Assembly (NCBI RefSeq): GCF_016599855.1
Contig: NZ_CP067041.1
Span: forward strand, 558,001-622,000
DNA from: Bradyrhizobium diazoefficiens
GTDB taxonomy: Bacteria > Pseudomonadota > Alphaproteobacteria > Rhizobiales > Xanthobacteraceae
Direction of reading: 5' to 3'
Length of the DNA stretch: 64,000 bases
Of this stretch, positions 18,325-26,659 are shown one piece after another; positions within the stretch are counted from its first letter, which is position 1; every line of letters begins with the position of its first letter. A program made the translations under genes and the position numbers. Under the pieces are notes generated by a model. The model did no database searches. It had not been told where the DNA came from and saw only the letters and a list, made by a program, of their open reading frames with translations.

Positions 18325-19293
18325 CTACTTCTCCGCCAGCGGGTGCAGGTCGCGCACCAGGCTTTTCAACCGCTCCTCGACCACATGGGTATAGATCTGG
18401 GTGGTCGAGATGTCGGTATGGCCGAGCAGGGTCTGCACGATGCGCAAATCTGCGCCGTTGTGCAGGAGGTGGCTGGCGAAGGCGTGCCGCAGCACGTGCG
18501 GAGAAACCAGTCGGGCCTGCAAGCCCGAGGCGACCGCGAGCTCCTTGAGATCACGGGCAAAATGCTGCCGCGTCAGGTGCCCGCTTTCGCCGAACGAGGG
18601 AAACAGCCATTTCGAGGCGGCGAGACTGTCTTTCTTTTTCTCCGTCTTGGCCGCCTCCGTCGCCGCGAGATAATCCGCCATCGCCTGCCGCGAGGCCTCG
18701 TTGAGCGGCACCAGCCGCTCCTTGTCGCCCTTGCCGCGCACCACGATCATGCGAGCATCGCGCTTTGCCGCCGAGCGCGGCAGCGACACCAGCTCGGAGA
18801 CGCGCAAGCCCGTCGCGTAGAGCACCTCGAGCAGGCAGTAGAGCCTTAAAGCGCGCAGCCGCTGCGATGGCGAGGCATCCGTTGCCTCGCTCATCTCCTT
18901 GGCACGGCGGAGCATCCGGTCGACATCTGATATCGACAGCACCTTCGGCAGGCCGCGGCCGCGCTTGGGACCGGACAGGATCGCCGCGGGATCCTCGGCT
19001 CGGATGCGCTCGTTCAGGAGAAAGCGGAACAGATGCCGCATCGCCGACAGCCGCCGCGCGACGCTGGAGGATTTGAAGCCGCGCGCGTCGAGATCTCCGA
19101 GATAATCGCGCAGCGTCTGAGTTTCGGCGTCGGCAAAGTTATGGCCGACGCGGGCCAGAAACTCGGAGAAATCGGTGAGGTCGCGACGATAGGCGTCGAG
19201 CGTATTGGGACCGGCGCCTTGTTCCGCCGCGAGCATGTCGAGGAACAGGCCGGTGAGCTTGGCGTCTGTGGGCTTGCTGGGCAATTTGCGCAT
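18325..19293 (-). CDS. xerD: Tyrosine recombinase XerD
   Basis: XerD acts with XerC at dif to resolve chromosome dimers. The 322-residue protein has an N-terminal SAM-like core-binding domain (TLDAYRRDLTDFSEFL) and a catalytic domain with the expected residues. These are Arg in TGLRVSELVSLP, HVLRHAFASHLL, the GH of LLGHTDISTTQIY and the tyrosine nucleophile in QIYTHV. No phage or integrative element is adjacent, which supports a housekeeping recombinase rather than an integrase. Confidence 0.93.
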   Translation of the reverse strand: MRKLPSKPTDAKLTGLFLDMLAAEQGAGPNTLDAYRRDLTDFSEFLARVGHNFADAETQTLRDYLGDLDARGFKSSSVARRLSAMRHLFRFLLNERIRAEDPAAILSGPKRGRGLPKVLSISDVDRMLRRAKEMSEATDASPSQRLRALRLYCLLEVLYATGLRVSELVSLPRSAAKRDARMIVVRGKGDKERLVPLNEASRQAMADYLAATEAAKTEKKKDSLAASKWLFPSFGESGHLTRQHFARDLKELAVASGLQARLVSPHVLRHAFASHLLHNGADLRIVQTLLGHTDISTTQIYTHVVEERLKSLVRDLHPLAEK

Positions 19294-19310
19294 GCCTTGG
19301 AGGCTAGCTC

Positions 19311-19457
19311 CTATTTCTTGAGAAACTTATCCGGCGGGATCGTCACGGTCATTTCTCGCGGCTTTGGATTGACGAAATTGGCCAGCGCGAAGACCACGCC
19401 ATAGACGATGCCGGCGATCACGGCGACGACCGTCAGGAAGCGGAACAGGCTGGGCAT
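19311..19457 (-). CDS. Small single-span membrane protein, 48 residues
   Basis: ATG at 19457 opens a 48-codon frame starting MPSLFRFLTVVAVIAGIVYG and ending TIPPDKFLKK. One hydrophobic segment covers about residues 7-28, followed by a short basic and proline-containing tail (NPKPREMTVTIPPDKF). It sits 17 bases upstream of xerD on the same strand and is divergent from aroK. The codon pattern and clear membrane design support a real gene. I know of similar short proteins in this place in relatives, but no function is known. Confidence 0.75.
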   Translation of the reverse strand: MPSLFRFLTVVAVIAGIVYGVVFALANFVNPKPREMTVTIPPDKFLKK

Positions 19458-19627
19458 CGGGCAAGGTCTCGACGACGTCTTGAACAGGCAAATTAACCAA
19501 TGAAATCATCCAACATGTTCGCCGTTTCGTGGCAAGAGTCCTCTGGCGAGGGCCCCGAGGGGGTCGTATAGGTGGCCTGGATGCCGTCTTTGGCGGCAGA
19601 TTGAGCGAGATCCAATCGAGCGAAATA

Positions 19628-20251
19628 ATGTCCGACGCCGCGTTGCCAGCCCAAGCGAGCCCTGAGGCCGACATCCTGTCGGCGCTGGGGGCGCGTTCGA
19701 TCGTGCTGGTCGGCATGATGGGCGTCGGCAAGTCGACCATCGGCCGCCGCATGGCGGCGCGGCTCAAGCTGCCCTTTATCGACGCTGACACCGAGATCGA
19801 GGCGGCGGCCGGCATGACCATACCGGAGATTTTCGAGCGCCATGGCGAGCAGCATTTCCGCGACGGCGAGGCGCGGGTGATCGCGCGCCTGCTCGACGGC
19901 GGGCCGCTGGTGCTGGCAACCGGCGGCGGTGCCTTCATGCGCGAGGAGACGCGAAACCGCATCGCGGCCAAGGCGATCTCGATCTGGCTCAGGGCGGACC
20001 ACGACGTCATCATGCGCCGCGTCCGCCGCCGTGCCGATCGCCCGCTGCTCCAGACCGCCGATCCCGAAGGAACCGTGACGCGCCTGCTCACCGAGCGCGA
20101 GCCGGTCTACGGCAAAGCCGACCTCACCATCGCCTCGCGCGACGTGCCGCACGACAGAATCGTCGACGAGACCATCGAGACGCTGCGCGCGCATCTTTGC
20201 GGCGAGAGCGCGTCCCAGCCTCCAGCCGACGTCGCGAGTGCCGTTCGATGA
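19628..20251 (+). CDS. aroK: Shikimate kinase
   Basis: AroK phosphorylates shikimate in aromatic amino acid synthesis. With ATG at 19628 the product has 207 residues, the P-loop GMMGVGKST at 29-37, the DADTEIE metal/shikimate site, the GGGAFM loop and a lid with RADRPLL. An upstream in-frame start at 19529 would add an unlikely 33 residues. Its TGA overlaps the aroB ATG by four bases, so aroK and aroB are translationally coupled. Confidence 0.95.
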   Translation: MSDAALPAQASPEADILSALGARSIVLVGMMGVGKSTIGRRMAARLKLPFIDADTEIEAAAGMTIPEIFERHGEQHFRDGEARVIARLLDGGPLVLATGGGAFMREETRNRIAAKAISIWLRADHDVIMRRVRRRADRPLLQTADPEGTVTRLLTEREPVYGKADLTIASRDVPHDRIVDETIETLRAHLCGESASQPPADVASAVR

Positions 20252-21396
20252 CCGCGCCCCTGAAGCATTCCGATCCCGTCAACGTCAACGTCGCGCTGGA
20301 GAATCGCGCCTACGACATCGTCATCGGCCGCGGCGTGCTGTCCTCGCTCGGCGAGCGGGTTGCGCGCTTGCGCCCCGGCGTACGCACGGCAATCGTCACT
20401 GACCGCACCGTTGCCAAATACTGGCTCGAGCCGACTGAGGCTTCGCTTGCCGCCGCCGGCATTCCGGCCTCGCGTATCGTGGTCGAGGAAGGCGAGATCT
20501 CAAAAACCTATGCGGGCCTCGAAAGGGTCAGCGAGGCCCTGATCGCCGCAAAAATCGAGCGCAACGATCTCGTCATCGCGCTCGGCGGCGGCGTGGTCGG
20601 CGATCTCGCCGGCTTTGCCGCGGCGATCCTGCGCCGCGGCGTCGATTTCGTGCAGGTGCCGACCTCGCTGCTGGCACAGGTCGATTCCTCCGTCGGCGGC
20701 AAGACCGGCATCAACTCGCCCCAGGGCAAGAATCTGCTCGGCGCGTTTCATCAGCCGGTGCTGGTGATTGCCGACACCGCGGTGCTCGACACGCTATCGC
20801 CGCGGCAGTTCCGGGCCGGCTATGCCGAGGTCGCCAAATATGGCGTGCTCGGCGACGAGGCCTTCTTCTCCTGGCTGGAGAAGAACCATTCCGACATCTC
20901 CAGGGGCGGCTCCGCTCGCGAGCACGCGATCGCGACCTCCTGCCGCGCCAAGGCGGGCGTCGTCTCGCGCGACGAGCGCGAGACCGGCGAGCGCGCGCTG
21001 CTCAATCTCGGCCACACTTTCGGTCACGCGCTGGAAGCTGCGACCGGCTTCTCTGACCGCCTGTTCCATGGTGAAGGCGTTTCGATCGGCATGACGCTGG
21101 CGGCGCAGTTCTCGGCCAATCTCGGCATGATCGGTGAGGCCGATGCGGCTCGCGTCGAGCGTCACCTCATCGAGGCCGGATTGCCGACGCGCCTGCAGGA
21201 CATCGCCGGTTTCGCGCAGGAGGGCCTCGCGGATGCCGACGCGCTGATGGCGCTGATGGCGCAGGACAAGAAGGTCAAGCGCGGCAAGCTCACGTTCATC
21301 CTGCTGGAGGCTGTGGGGCGTGCCGTCATCGCGAAAGACGTGGAGCCGGCTCCTGTGCGCGACTTCCTGAAAGAGAAGCTTGCGCAAAAAGCCTGA
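20248..21396 (+). CDS. aroB: 3-dehydroquinate synthase
   Basis: AroB closes the carbocyclic ring in the shikimate pathway using NAD and a divalent metal. The start ATG at 20248 gives 382 residues. Visible motifs are the NAD-binding GGGVVGDLAGFAAAILRRG, the metal/substrate region PTSLLAQVDSSVGGKTGIN, and the metal ligands in NLGHTFGHALE. It is coupled to aroK by ATGA overlap. Confidence 0.96.
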   Translation: MTAPLKHSDPVNVNVALENRAYDIVIGRGVLSSLGERVARLRPGVRTAIVTDRTVAKYWLEPTEASLAAAGIPASRIVVEEGEISKTYAGLERVSEALIAAKIERNDLVIALGGGVVGDLAGFAAAILRRGVDFVQVPTSLLAQVDSSVGGKTGINSPQGKNLLGAFHQPVLVIADTAVLDTLSPRQFRAGYAEVAKYGVLGDEAFFSWLEKNHSDISRGGSAREHAIATSCRAKAGVVSRDERETGERALLNLGHTFGHALEAATGFSDRLFHGEGVSIGMTLAAQFSANLGMIGEADAARVERHLIEAGLPTRLQDIAGFAQEGLADADALMALMAQDKKVKRGKLTFILLEAVGRAVIAKDVEPAPVRDFLKEKLAQKA

Positions 21397-21418
21397 AACG
21401 CGGCTGAATTTCGCTAAA

Positions 21419-21462
21419 GCGTTTTCGAGCGAAGTGGGTACCGGTTCGCGTCAAGAAAACGC
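21419..21462. repeat. Short inverted-repeat element with GCGTTTTC / GAAAACGC arms
   Basis: GCGTTTTC at 21419-21426 pairs with GAAAACGC at 21455-21462. GAAGTGGGTACCGGTTCGCG lies between, itself carrying the palindrome GGTACC. It sits between aroB and the CorC-like gene. Elements of this look are frequent in Bradyrhizobium intergenic DNA. Confidence 0.55.
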
Positions 21463-21488
21463 GTCAAGACAAGAAACCAGAGTGTGTC

Positions 21489-22793
21489 ATGGACTGGCTC
21501 GGCTTCACCATCGTCGTCATCTGCCTGCTCGTCTCGGGCTTCTTCGCCGCGAGCGAGACCGCGCTGACCGGCGCCTCACGCTCCAGCATGCTGCGGCTCT
21601 CCAAGCAGGGTAATCGCGATGCCGATGTGGTTTCGCAACTGCTCGACATGCGTGAGCGCCTGATCGGCGCGCTGCTGCTCGGCAACAACATCGCCAATAT
21701 CACCGCCTCCGCGCTCGCCACCAGCATCTTCACCGCCTGGTTCGGCGATGTCGGCGTGCTCTATGCCACCGGCCTGATGACGGCGCTGGTCGTGATCTTC
21801 GCGGAAGTGCTGCCCAAGACCATCGCTATCAACGCACCGGACCGCATGGCGCTCGCGGTCGCGCGTCCGATGCGGCTGACGATGTATGTGCTGGGGCCGC
21901 TGCTGCGGGTGGTCGAAGTCATCGTCCGCCTGTTGATGCGCGGCTTCGGTCTCGCCGGCGAGCACCAGGCGATCCTGTCGCCGACCGAGCGCCTGCGCGG
22001 CGCAGTCGATCTCCTGCACCATGAAGGCAAGTTCGAGAAGCAGGACCGCGACATGCTCGGCGGCCTGCTCGATCTGCGCGAGCTCCAGGTCTCCGACGTC
22101 ATGATCCATCGCACCGAGATGACGATGATCAACGCCGACCTGCCGGCGGAGGAGCTGGTGCGCGAGGTGCTGGCGACCGAATACACCCGCATTCCGCTGT
22201 GGCGCGAGAAGCCGGAAAACATCATCGGCGTGCTCCACGCCAAGGATCTCTTGCGCGCGATCCGCGCCTCCGACGGCGACACCTCGCGCATCGACGTCTC
22301 CACCATCGCGCTGCCGCCCTGGTTTGTGCCGGAGATGCGCCCGGTCTCCGAGCAGTTGAAGGCATTCCGCCGCCGAAAAACCCATTTCGCGCTCGTCGTC
22401 GACGAGTATGGCGAGGTTGAAGGTCTCGTGACGCTGGAAGACATTCTGGAGGAGATTGTCGGTGACATCTCCGACGAGCACGACGTCGTGGTCGCGGGCG
22501 TGCGGGCCCAGCCGGACGGCTCCGTCGTGGTCGACGGCTCGGTGCCGATCCGCGACCTCAACCGCGCCATGGACTGGCGCCTGCCCGATGAAGAGGCAAC
22601 CACGGTTGCCGGTCTCGTCATTCACGAGGCGCGCTCAATCCCCGACCGCGGCCAGAGTTTTACGTTCCACGGCTTCCGCTTCCGCGTCCTCCGCCGCGAA
22701 CGCAACCGCATCACCGCGCTCCGTATTTCACCGGTCCCGCGCGACGCGGAGCTGGAAGAGGCCAAGCCGCGGCGGGCGGGGACGTCGTTTTAG
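21489..22793 (+). CDS. Hemolysin-family CorC/HlyC-type membrane protein
   Basis: A 434-residue protein of the CNNM/CorC type. An N-terminal DUF21 membrane domain (about residues 1-180, three to four spans) is followed by two CBS domains (about 200-320). The second contains HFALVVDEYGEVEGLVTLED. A C-terminal CorC_HlyC domain follows (about 345-420, VDGSVPIRDLNRAMDW). Related proteins take part in magnesium or cobalt export; the older hemolysin label is not functional evidence. It is on the same strand as aroKB but separated by a repeat. Confidence 0.9.
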   Translation: MDWLGFTIVVICLLVSGFFAASETALTGASRSSMLRLSKQGNRDADVVSQLLDMRERLIGALLLGNNIANITASALATSIFTAWFGDVGVLYATGLMTALVVIFAEVLPKTIAINAPDRMALAVARPMRLTMYVLGPLLRVVEVIVRLLMRGFGLAGEHQAILSPTERLRGAVDLLHHEGKFEKQDRDMLGGLLDLRELQVSDVMIHRTEMTMINADLPAEELVREVLATEYTRIPLWREKPENIIGVLHAKDLLRAIRASDGDTSRIDVSTIALPPWFVPEMRPVSEQLKAFRRRKTHFALVVDEYGEVEGLVTLEDILEEIVGDISDEHDVVVAGVRAQPDGSVVVDGSVPIRDLNRAMDWRLPDEEATTVAGLVIHEARSIPDRGQSFTFHGFRFRVLRRERNRITALRISPVPRDAELEEAKPRRAGTSF

Positions 22794-22807
22794 CCTCACA
22801 CTCGGTG

Positions 22808-22942
22808 TAATCGCCCGCCTTGTGCGCACTTGCGCACTGGGGCGGGCGATCCAGTACGCCGCGGCCTATCGATTGAGTCTCGACAGCAGTATTTACTGGA
22901 TGCCCCGCCCCCGTGCGCAATTGCGCACTAGGCGGGGCATGA
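22808..22942. repeat. Palindromic repeat, family C copy 2, with nested 16-bp palindrome
   Basis: The left arm has AATCGCCCGCC and CTGGGGCGGGCGATCC, followed by CAGTACGCCGCGGCCT as in the copy at 15078. The right arm has ATGCCCCGCCC and GGCGGGGCATGACA. The perfect palindrome GTGCGCAATTGCGCAC occupies 22913-22928, and a one-mismatch form lies near 22821. It separates the convergent corC-like and bolA genes. Confidence 0.7.
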
Positions 22943-22951
22943 CAGCGGAGG

Positions 22952-23227
22952 TTACGTCCCCCCTTCCCCCGGCGCCTGCGCGTGGATCGCCAGCGCGTGC
23001 ACGCTGCCGGAGAGTTCCCCGGCCAGCGCCGCATTTATCATGCGGTGGCGGTCGACCCGGCTCTTCCCTTTGAAGGCTTGAGATACGATATAAACGCGAA
23101 AGTGCGTTTCGCCGCTCGGCCGATGTCCGGCGTGGCCCTCGTGCAAATGTGACTCGTCGACGACTTGCAGGCTCTCCGGTGTGAAAGCTTCCTGCAACTT
23201 GTTGCTGATAGTATCTTTCATGAGCAT
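22952..23227 (-). CDS. bolA: BolA family protein
   Basis: A BolA/IbaG-type protein of about 91 residues. It has the class signature VVDESHLHEGHAGHRPSGET and FRVYIVSQAFKGKSRVDRHR, then the helix MINAALAGEL. BolA proteins work with monothiol glutaredoxins in iron-sulfur handling and can also act in transcription. The start is uncertain: in-frame ATGs lie at 23221, 23227 and 23236, none with a strong ribosome binding site. A longer frame from 23299 looks artificial. It is divergent from the J-domain gene at 23384. Confidence 0.88.
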   Translation of the reverse strand: MLMKDTISNKLQEAFTPESLQVVDESHLHEGHAGHRPSGETHFRVYIVSQAFKGKSRVDRHRMINAALAGELSGSVHALAIHAQAPGEGGT

Positions 23228-23383
23228 GAGTGCCATTAAGGGACGCGATCGTACCCCGTCAATGCCATAGGCCGCCTCTGGCGGCCGTTCTAAGTACACC
23301 GAAGTGAAACTTCGGCTACGGGTTATCAGCTAATTGCAATGTCAAGACTTGAAGGTTTTCGCATTGCGTAGTCAAAGTCAGCC

Positions 23384-24019
23384 ATGCCGATCGATTCATC
23401 AAAGTTCTTCGACTCCATCCGCGTGAAGCCGCGGGGCAAGCAGCCGGAAGTGAAGCCGCGCGACACCGCGGTCGGTTGCGAATGGGCCGGATGCCAGAAC
23501 AAGGGCGCGCACCGCGCCCCGAAAGGCCGCGAGAACCAGCGCGAGTATTGGCACTTCTGCTTGAATCACGTGCGCGAGTACAACCAGAACTACAATTTCT
23601 TCTCCGGCATGAACGCCGACGCCGTCGCGCGCTACCAGAAGGATGCGCTGACCGGCCATCGTCCGACCTGGAAGATGGGCGCCAATGGCGGCGTCAAGAA
23701 GGGCGCGGAAGCCGAGATCGACGGCGCGTTCGATCCCTTCAGCATGTTTAGTGAGATCAATGGCCGCGCGGGCTGGCGAAAGGGCCCGGAGGCCCAGCCC
23801 AAGGTCGAGACGCGCAAGGTGATGAACGCCGAGCGCAAGGCACTCCAGGTCATGGGCCTCGGCCCGAGTGCCACGCTCGCCGACGTCAAGACCAAGTACA
23901 AGGCCCTGGTGAAGCAGCACCACCCCGACGCCAACGGCGGCGACCGCTCCACCGAGGATCGCCTGATCGAGATCATCAAGGCGTATAATTATCTGAAGAC
24001 GGTGGTGCGGGAGGCGTAA
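23384..24019 (+). CDS. J-domain protein (DnaJ-like, C-terminal J domain)
   Basis: A 211-residue protein whose J domain is at the C-terminus, about residues 153-211. It has ALQVMGLGPSATLADVKTKY, the essential HPD in KQHHPDANGG and a closing helix. The first 110 residues carry a conserved segment with cysteines and histidines (CEWAGCQNKGAHRAPKGREN, then FCLNHVREYNQNYNFF) that may bind metal. It should act as a specialised Hsp70 co-chaperone; its client is unknown. It is divergent from bolA. Confidence 0.88.
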   Translation: MPIDSSKFFDSIRVKPRGKQPEVKPRDTAVGCEWAGCQNKGAHRAPKGRENQREYWHFCLNHVREYNQNYNFFSGMNADAVARYQKDALTGHRPTWKMGANGGVKKGAEAEIDGAFDPFSMFSEINGRAGWRKGPEAQPKVETRKVMNAERKALQVMGLGPSATLADVKTKYKALVKQHHPDANGGDRSTEDRLIEIIKAYNYLKTVVREA

Positions 24020-24070
24020 GGCCTCGTGCTCGCTTTGGCTCGGAGGCGCGCAAGTTTTGACACACTCTCG

Positions 24071-24214
24071 GTGTCGTCCCGGCGAAGGCCGGGACCCATA
24101 ACCCCAGGGAGTAGTTTGGCGAAAATTCGCAGTGAAGAGTCCTCCCGCGGTACTACCACTTGCGCCCATCGATAAATCACGCGGTATGGGTCCCGGCCTT
24201 CGCCGGGACGACAG
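24071..24214. repeat. Interspersed palindromic repeat, family A copy 2
   Basis: The arms are CGTCCCGGCGAAGGCCGGGACC and GGTCCCGGCCTTCGCCGGGACG, a near-perfect mirror about 145 bases long. CCATAACCCCAGGG and CGCGGTATGGG lie inside, as in the copy at 2834. It separates the convergent J-domain and citrate synthase genes. Confidence 0.85.
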
Positions 24215-24252
24215 CGGAGTGATTGGCTCCGCCATCGTGCTCCTGCTGCAAG

Positions 24253-25356
24253 CTATTCTCTCAGAGCCGCCGGCATCGCTCCCACATAAGACGAACTCGG
24301 CCGGATCAGCCGTCCCGTGCGCTGCTGCTCACGCGCATGCGCGGTCCATCCTGCGCTACGCGCCACCGCGAAGATCGGTGTGAAGGCCTGCCTTGGAATC
24401 GCCAGTGCATCGAGCAGGATCGCGGTGAAGAACTCGACATTGGTCTCCAGCGGCCGCTCCGGATTTTTCTTGCGCAGCGCGCTGCGGACATAGGCCTCGA
24501 CCTCGCCGGCAAAGGGCAGGTCGGTGCCATTGGACGCCAGCGCCTCGACCGCGGTCTTGAGCACGTCCGCGCGCGGATCGCGGACGCGATAGACGCGGTG
24601 GCCAAAACCCATCATCCGCTCGCCGCGCGCCAGCGCCGCATCCACCCAGGGCTGGATCCGCTCGCGCGAGCCGATTGCATCCAGCATTTCCAGCACCGGC
24701 TCCGGCGCGCCGCCGTGCAGCGGGCCGGTCAGCGCGCAATAACCGGCGGTGACGGCGGCGAACATATCGGCCTGCGTCGAGGCCACCACCCGCGCGGTGA
24801 AGGTCGAGGCATTCATGCCGTGGTCGCTGGCGGTGACGAGATAGGCGTCTAACGCGGTGACCTCGCGCGCGGCGGGCGTGCGCCCATGCAGCATGCGCAG
24901 CGTATCGGCGGCATGGCTCACGGTGGGATCCGGCGCGATCGGCTCGAGCCCTTTTGCGCGCCGGACCAGCGCACCCGCGATTACCGGAAATGCGCCGACG
25001 ATAGTCGCTTCGTGCTCCAGCCCGTGCTCGGCGCGCAGGCCCGCGACCGCCGCACGAAATCCATCGATGATGCCCATGCCCGGGGTTGCCGGCAGCAGCT
25101 CGGAGAGCCGCGCGAAGGCGCGTTCGCGCGCCGCGCCCAGGCTCGCCCGCACATTTGCTTCGGTGAGGGTGGTTTTGCTCGCGCCGTTCCAGAGCCGGGC
25201 AGTGACGTCCTCGAAGCTCGATTTGGCGACTAGCTGGCCGACATGCTCGCCGGCGATGATCAGCTCGCCGCGCTCGCCGTCGACATGGCTCAGCACGGTT
25301 TCGGCGGCGGGAACGCCGTCCAGCCCGATCTGGCTTTTCGTGAGGTGGATGTTCAT
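24253..25356 (-). CDS. Citrate synthase family protein
   Basis: A 367-residue citrate/methylcitrate synthase homologue with ATG at 25356 and GGAGA eight bases upstream. Two of the three catalytic residues are visible: His in TGPLHGGAPEP and His in GFGHRVYRVRDP. The usual third residue, the Asp of an NVDFY-type motif, reads NVEFFTAIL here, so Asp appears replaced by Glu (read by eye, not aligned). It may therefore have altered or reduced activity. It is divergent from a second citrate-synthase-like gene with a shared promoter rich in palindromes. Pathway role is uncertain. Confidence 0.85.
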   Translation of the reverse strand: MNIHLTKSQIGLDGVPAAETVLSHVDGERGELIIAGEHVGQLVAKSSFEDVTARLWNGASKTTLTEANVRASLGAARERAFARLSELLPATPGMGIIDGFRAAVAGLRAEHGLEHEATIVGAFPVIAGALVRRAKGLEPIAPDPTVSHAADTLRMLHGRTPAAREVTALDAYLVTASDHGMNASTFTARVVASTQADMFAAVTAGYCALTGPLHGGAPEPVLEMLDAIGSRERIQPWVDAALARGERMMGFGHRVYRVRDPRADVLKTAVEALASNGTDLPFAGEVEAYVRSALRKKNPERPLETNVEFFTAILLDALAIPRQAFTPIFAVARSAGWTAHAREQQRTGRLIRPSSSYVGAMPAALRE

Positions 25357-25408
25357 GGCCCAAATCTCCGTTTGCACTGCACCAGGAGAAAATCGGACCT
25401 CTCGACAG

Positions 25409-25432
25409 ATTGATCAATCTTGATTACATCAA
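25409..25432. promoter_or_regulatory. Putative operator in the shared citrate synthase promoter
   Basis: The palindrome ATTGATCAAT at 25409-25418 is followed by TTGAT-TAC-ATCAA at 25420-25432 and a further ATCAAT just before the ATG at 25438. The close packing of related ATCAA/TTGAT half-sites between two divergent genes, one encoding a helix-turn-helix, suggests autoregulation. No binding protein is shown. Confidence 0.5.
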
Positions 25433-25437
25433 TCAAT

Positions 25438-26655
25438 ATGAAAAATTCTGATGGGCTGTATCTCTCCGCGCGGGAAGCCGCCGCCGAGCTCGCGATCTCG
25501 CCGGCCACCCTCTACGCCTATGTCAGCCGCGGCCTGATCCGCTCCGAGCCGACGCCGGACTCACGCAAGAATCGCTACCGTGCCGAGGACGTCCGCGCCC
25601 TGAAGGAGCGCCGGGTGCCGTCGCCCGAGCCGCGCGGCCTCCGCAGCTTCGATGCCGACCTGCCCGTCATGGACACGGAGATCTCGACCATTACCGAGGA
25701 GGGCGCGATCTACCGCGGTGTGAACTGCATCGATCTCGCGGAGAACGACACGCTGGAGCACACCGCAACGCTGCTCTGGGACGTCTCCGACGTCGATCCA
25801 TTCGATCAGGACAATCAGCCAAAAATCTCCGATGAGATGCGCGCGATTGCGGAAGCTGCCCGACGCGCAGCGCCGATCGACCGCGCCATCGCCGTGCTCG
25901 CGCTGGCTGCCAGCGCCGATTCCCGCGCCTTCACCCGCGCGCCCGATGGCCGTGCGTTGGTCGGCGCGCGCATCGTCCGGCTTCTTGTCGCCACTATGCT
26001 GAATTCCGAGCCATCATCCGAGCCGCTGCATCAGCAGATCGCGCGCGCCTGGGCGGGCGATAACAAGCACGCGCCCGATCTGATCAGGCGCGCGCTGGTG
26101 CTGCTGGCCGATCACGAGTTGAACGCCTCGACCTTCACCGCGCGCTGCGCGGCGTCGACCGGTCTCAATCTCTACGATGCCGTCATCGCCGGCCTTGCTG
26201 CACTGAAAGGACCGAAACACGGCGGCGCCGGCGTGCTGGCCTCGCAGCTGGTCAAGACACTGGTCGACCGCGACGTCGAGCCGATGGTGCGCGAGCGTGT
26301 TGCGCTCGGCGAGCGCTTTCCGGGCTTCGGCCACGGCGTCTACAAGCGCGGCGATCCCCGCGCACAGTCGCTGTTGAACGCCTTGGCGCGCGCCGGCGCG
26401 CCGCGCAAATTCACGAAAGAGGTTCCGGAGCGGATTGCGGAAGCGACCGGAGAGTTCGTCAACATCGACTACGTGCTCGCCGTTCTCGTGCATGCGCTGC
26501 GCCTGCCGGGAGGCAGCGAGCTCGCTTTGTTCGCCATGGCCCGCAGCGTCGGCTGGATCGCACATGCCAGCGAGCAATTGCAGTTCGGCAAGCTGATCAG
26601 GCCGCGGGCCCGGTATGTGGGGCCGGCGCCGGGGCGAAGGGCAAGGGGAGGGTAG
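25438..26655 (+). CDS. Citrate synthase fused to an N-terminal MerR-like DNA-binding domain
   Basis: A 405-residue protein. Residues about 8-60 form a MerR/excisionase-like winged helix-turn-helix (SAREAAAELAISPATLYAYV, then RKNRYRAEDVRALKERR). The rest is a citrate synthase domain with GPKHGGAG, GFGHGVYKRGDPRA and NIDYVLAVL, which keeps the catalytic Asp. ATG at 25438 is preferred over a TTG at 25420 that would overlap the operator-like repeats. No clear ribosome binding site is visible, so a very short leader is possible. The design suggests an enzyme that also senses a metabolite and regulates itself and the divergent homologue; this is inference. Confidence 0.87.
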   Translation: MKNSDGLYLSAREAAAELAISPATLYAYVSRGLIRSEPTPDSRKNRYRAEDVRALKERRVPSPEPRGLRSFDADLPVMDTEISTITEEGAIYRGVNCIDLAENDTLEHTATLLWDVSDVDPFDQDNQPKISDEMRAIAEAARRAAPIDRAIAVLALAASADSRAFTRAPDGRALVGARIVRLLVATMLNSEPSSEPLHQQIARAWAGDNKHAPDLIRRALVLLADHELNASTFTARCAASTGLNLYDAVIAGLAALKGPKHGGAGVLASQLVKTLVDRDVEPMVRERVALGERFPGFGHGVYKRGDPRAQSLLNALARAGAPRKFTKEVPERIAEATGEFVNIDYVLAVLVHALRLPGGSELALFAMARSVGWIAHASEQLQFGKLIRPRARYVGPAPGRRARGG

Positions 26656-26659
26656 GAAA

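Noticed and set aside
18325..19293. Phage or integrative-element integrase
   Set aside because: The tyrosine recombinase matches XerD in length and motifs and sits among housekeeping genes with no attachment site or tRNA.
25420..25432. FixK/FNR box at TTGAT-TAC-ATCAA
   Set aside because: The half-sites are three bases apart instead of four, so the centre spacing is wrong for FixK or FNR.
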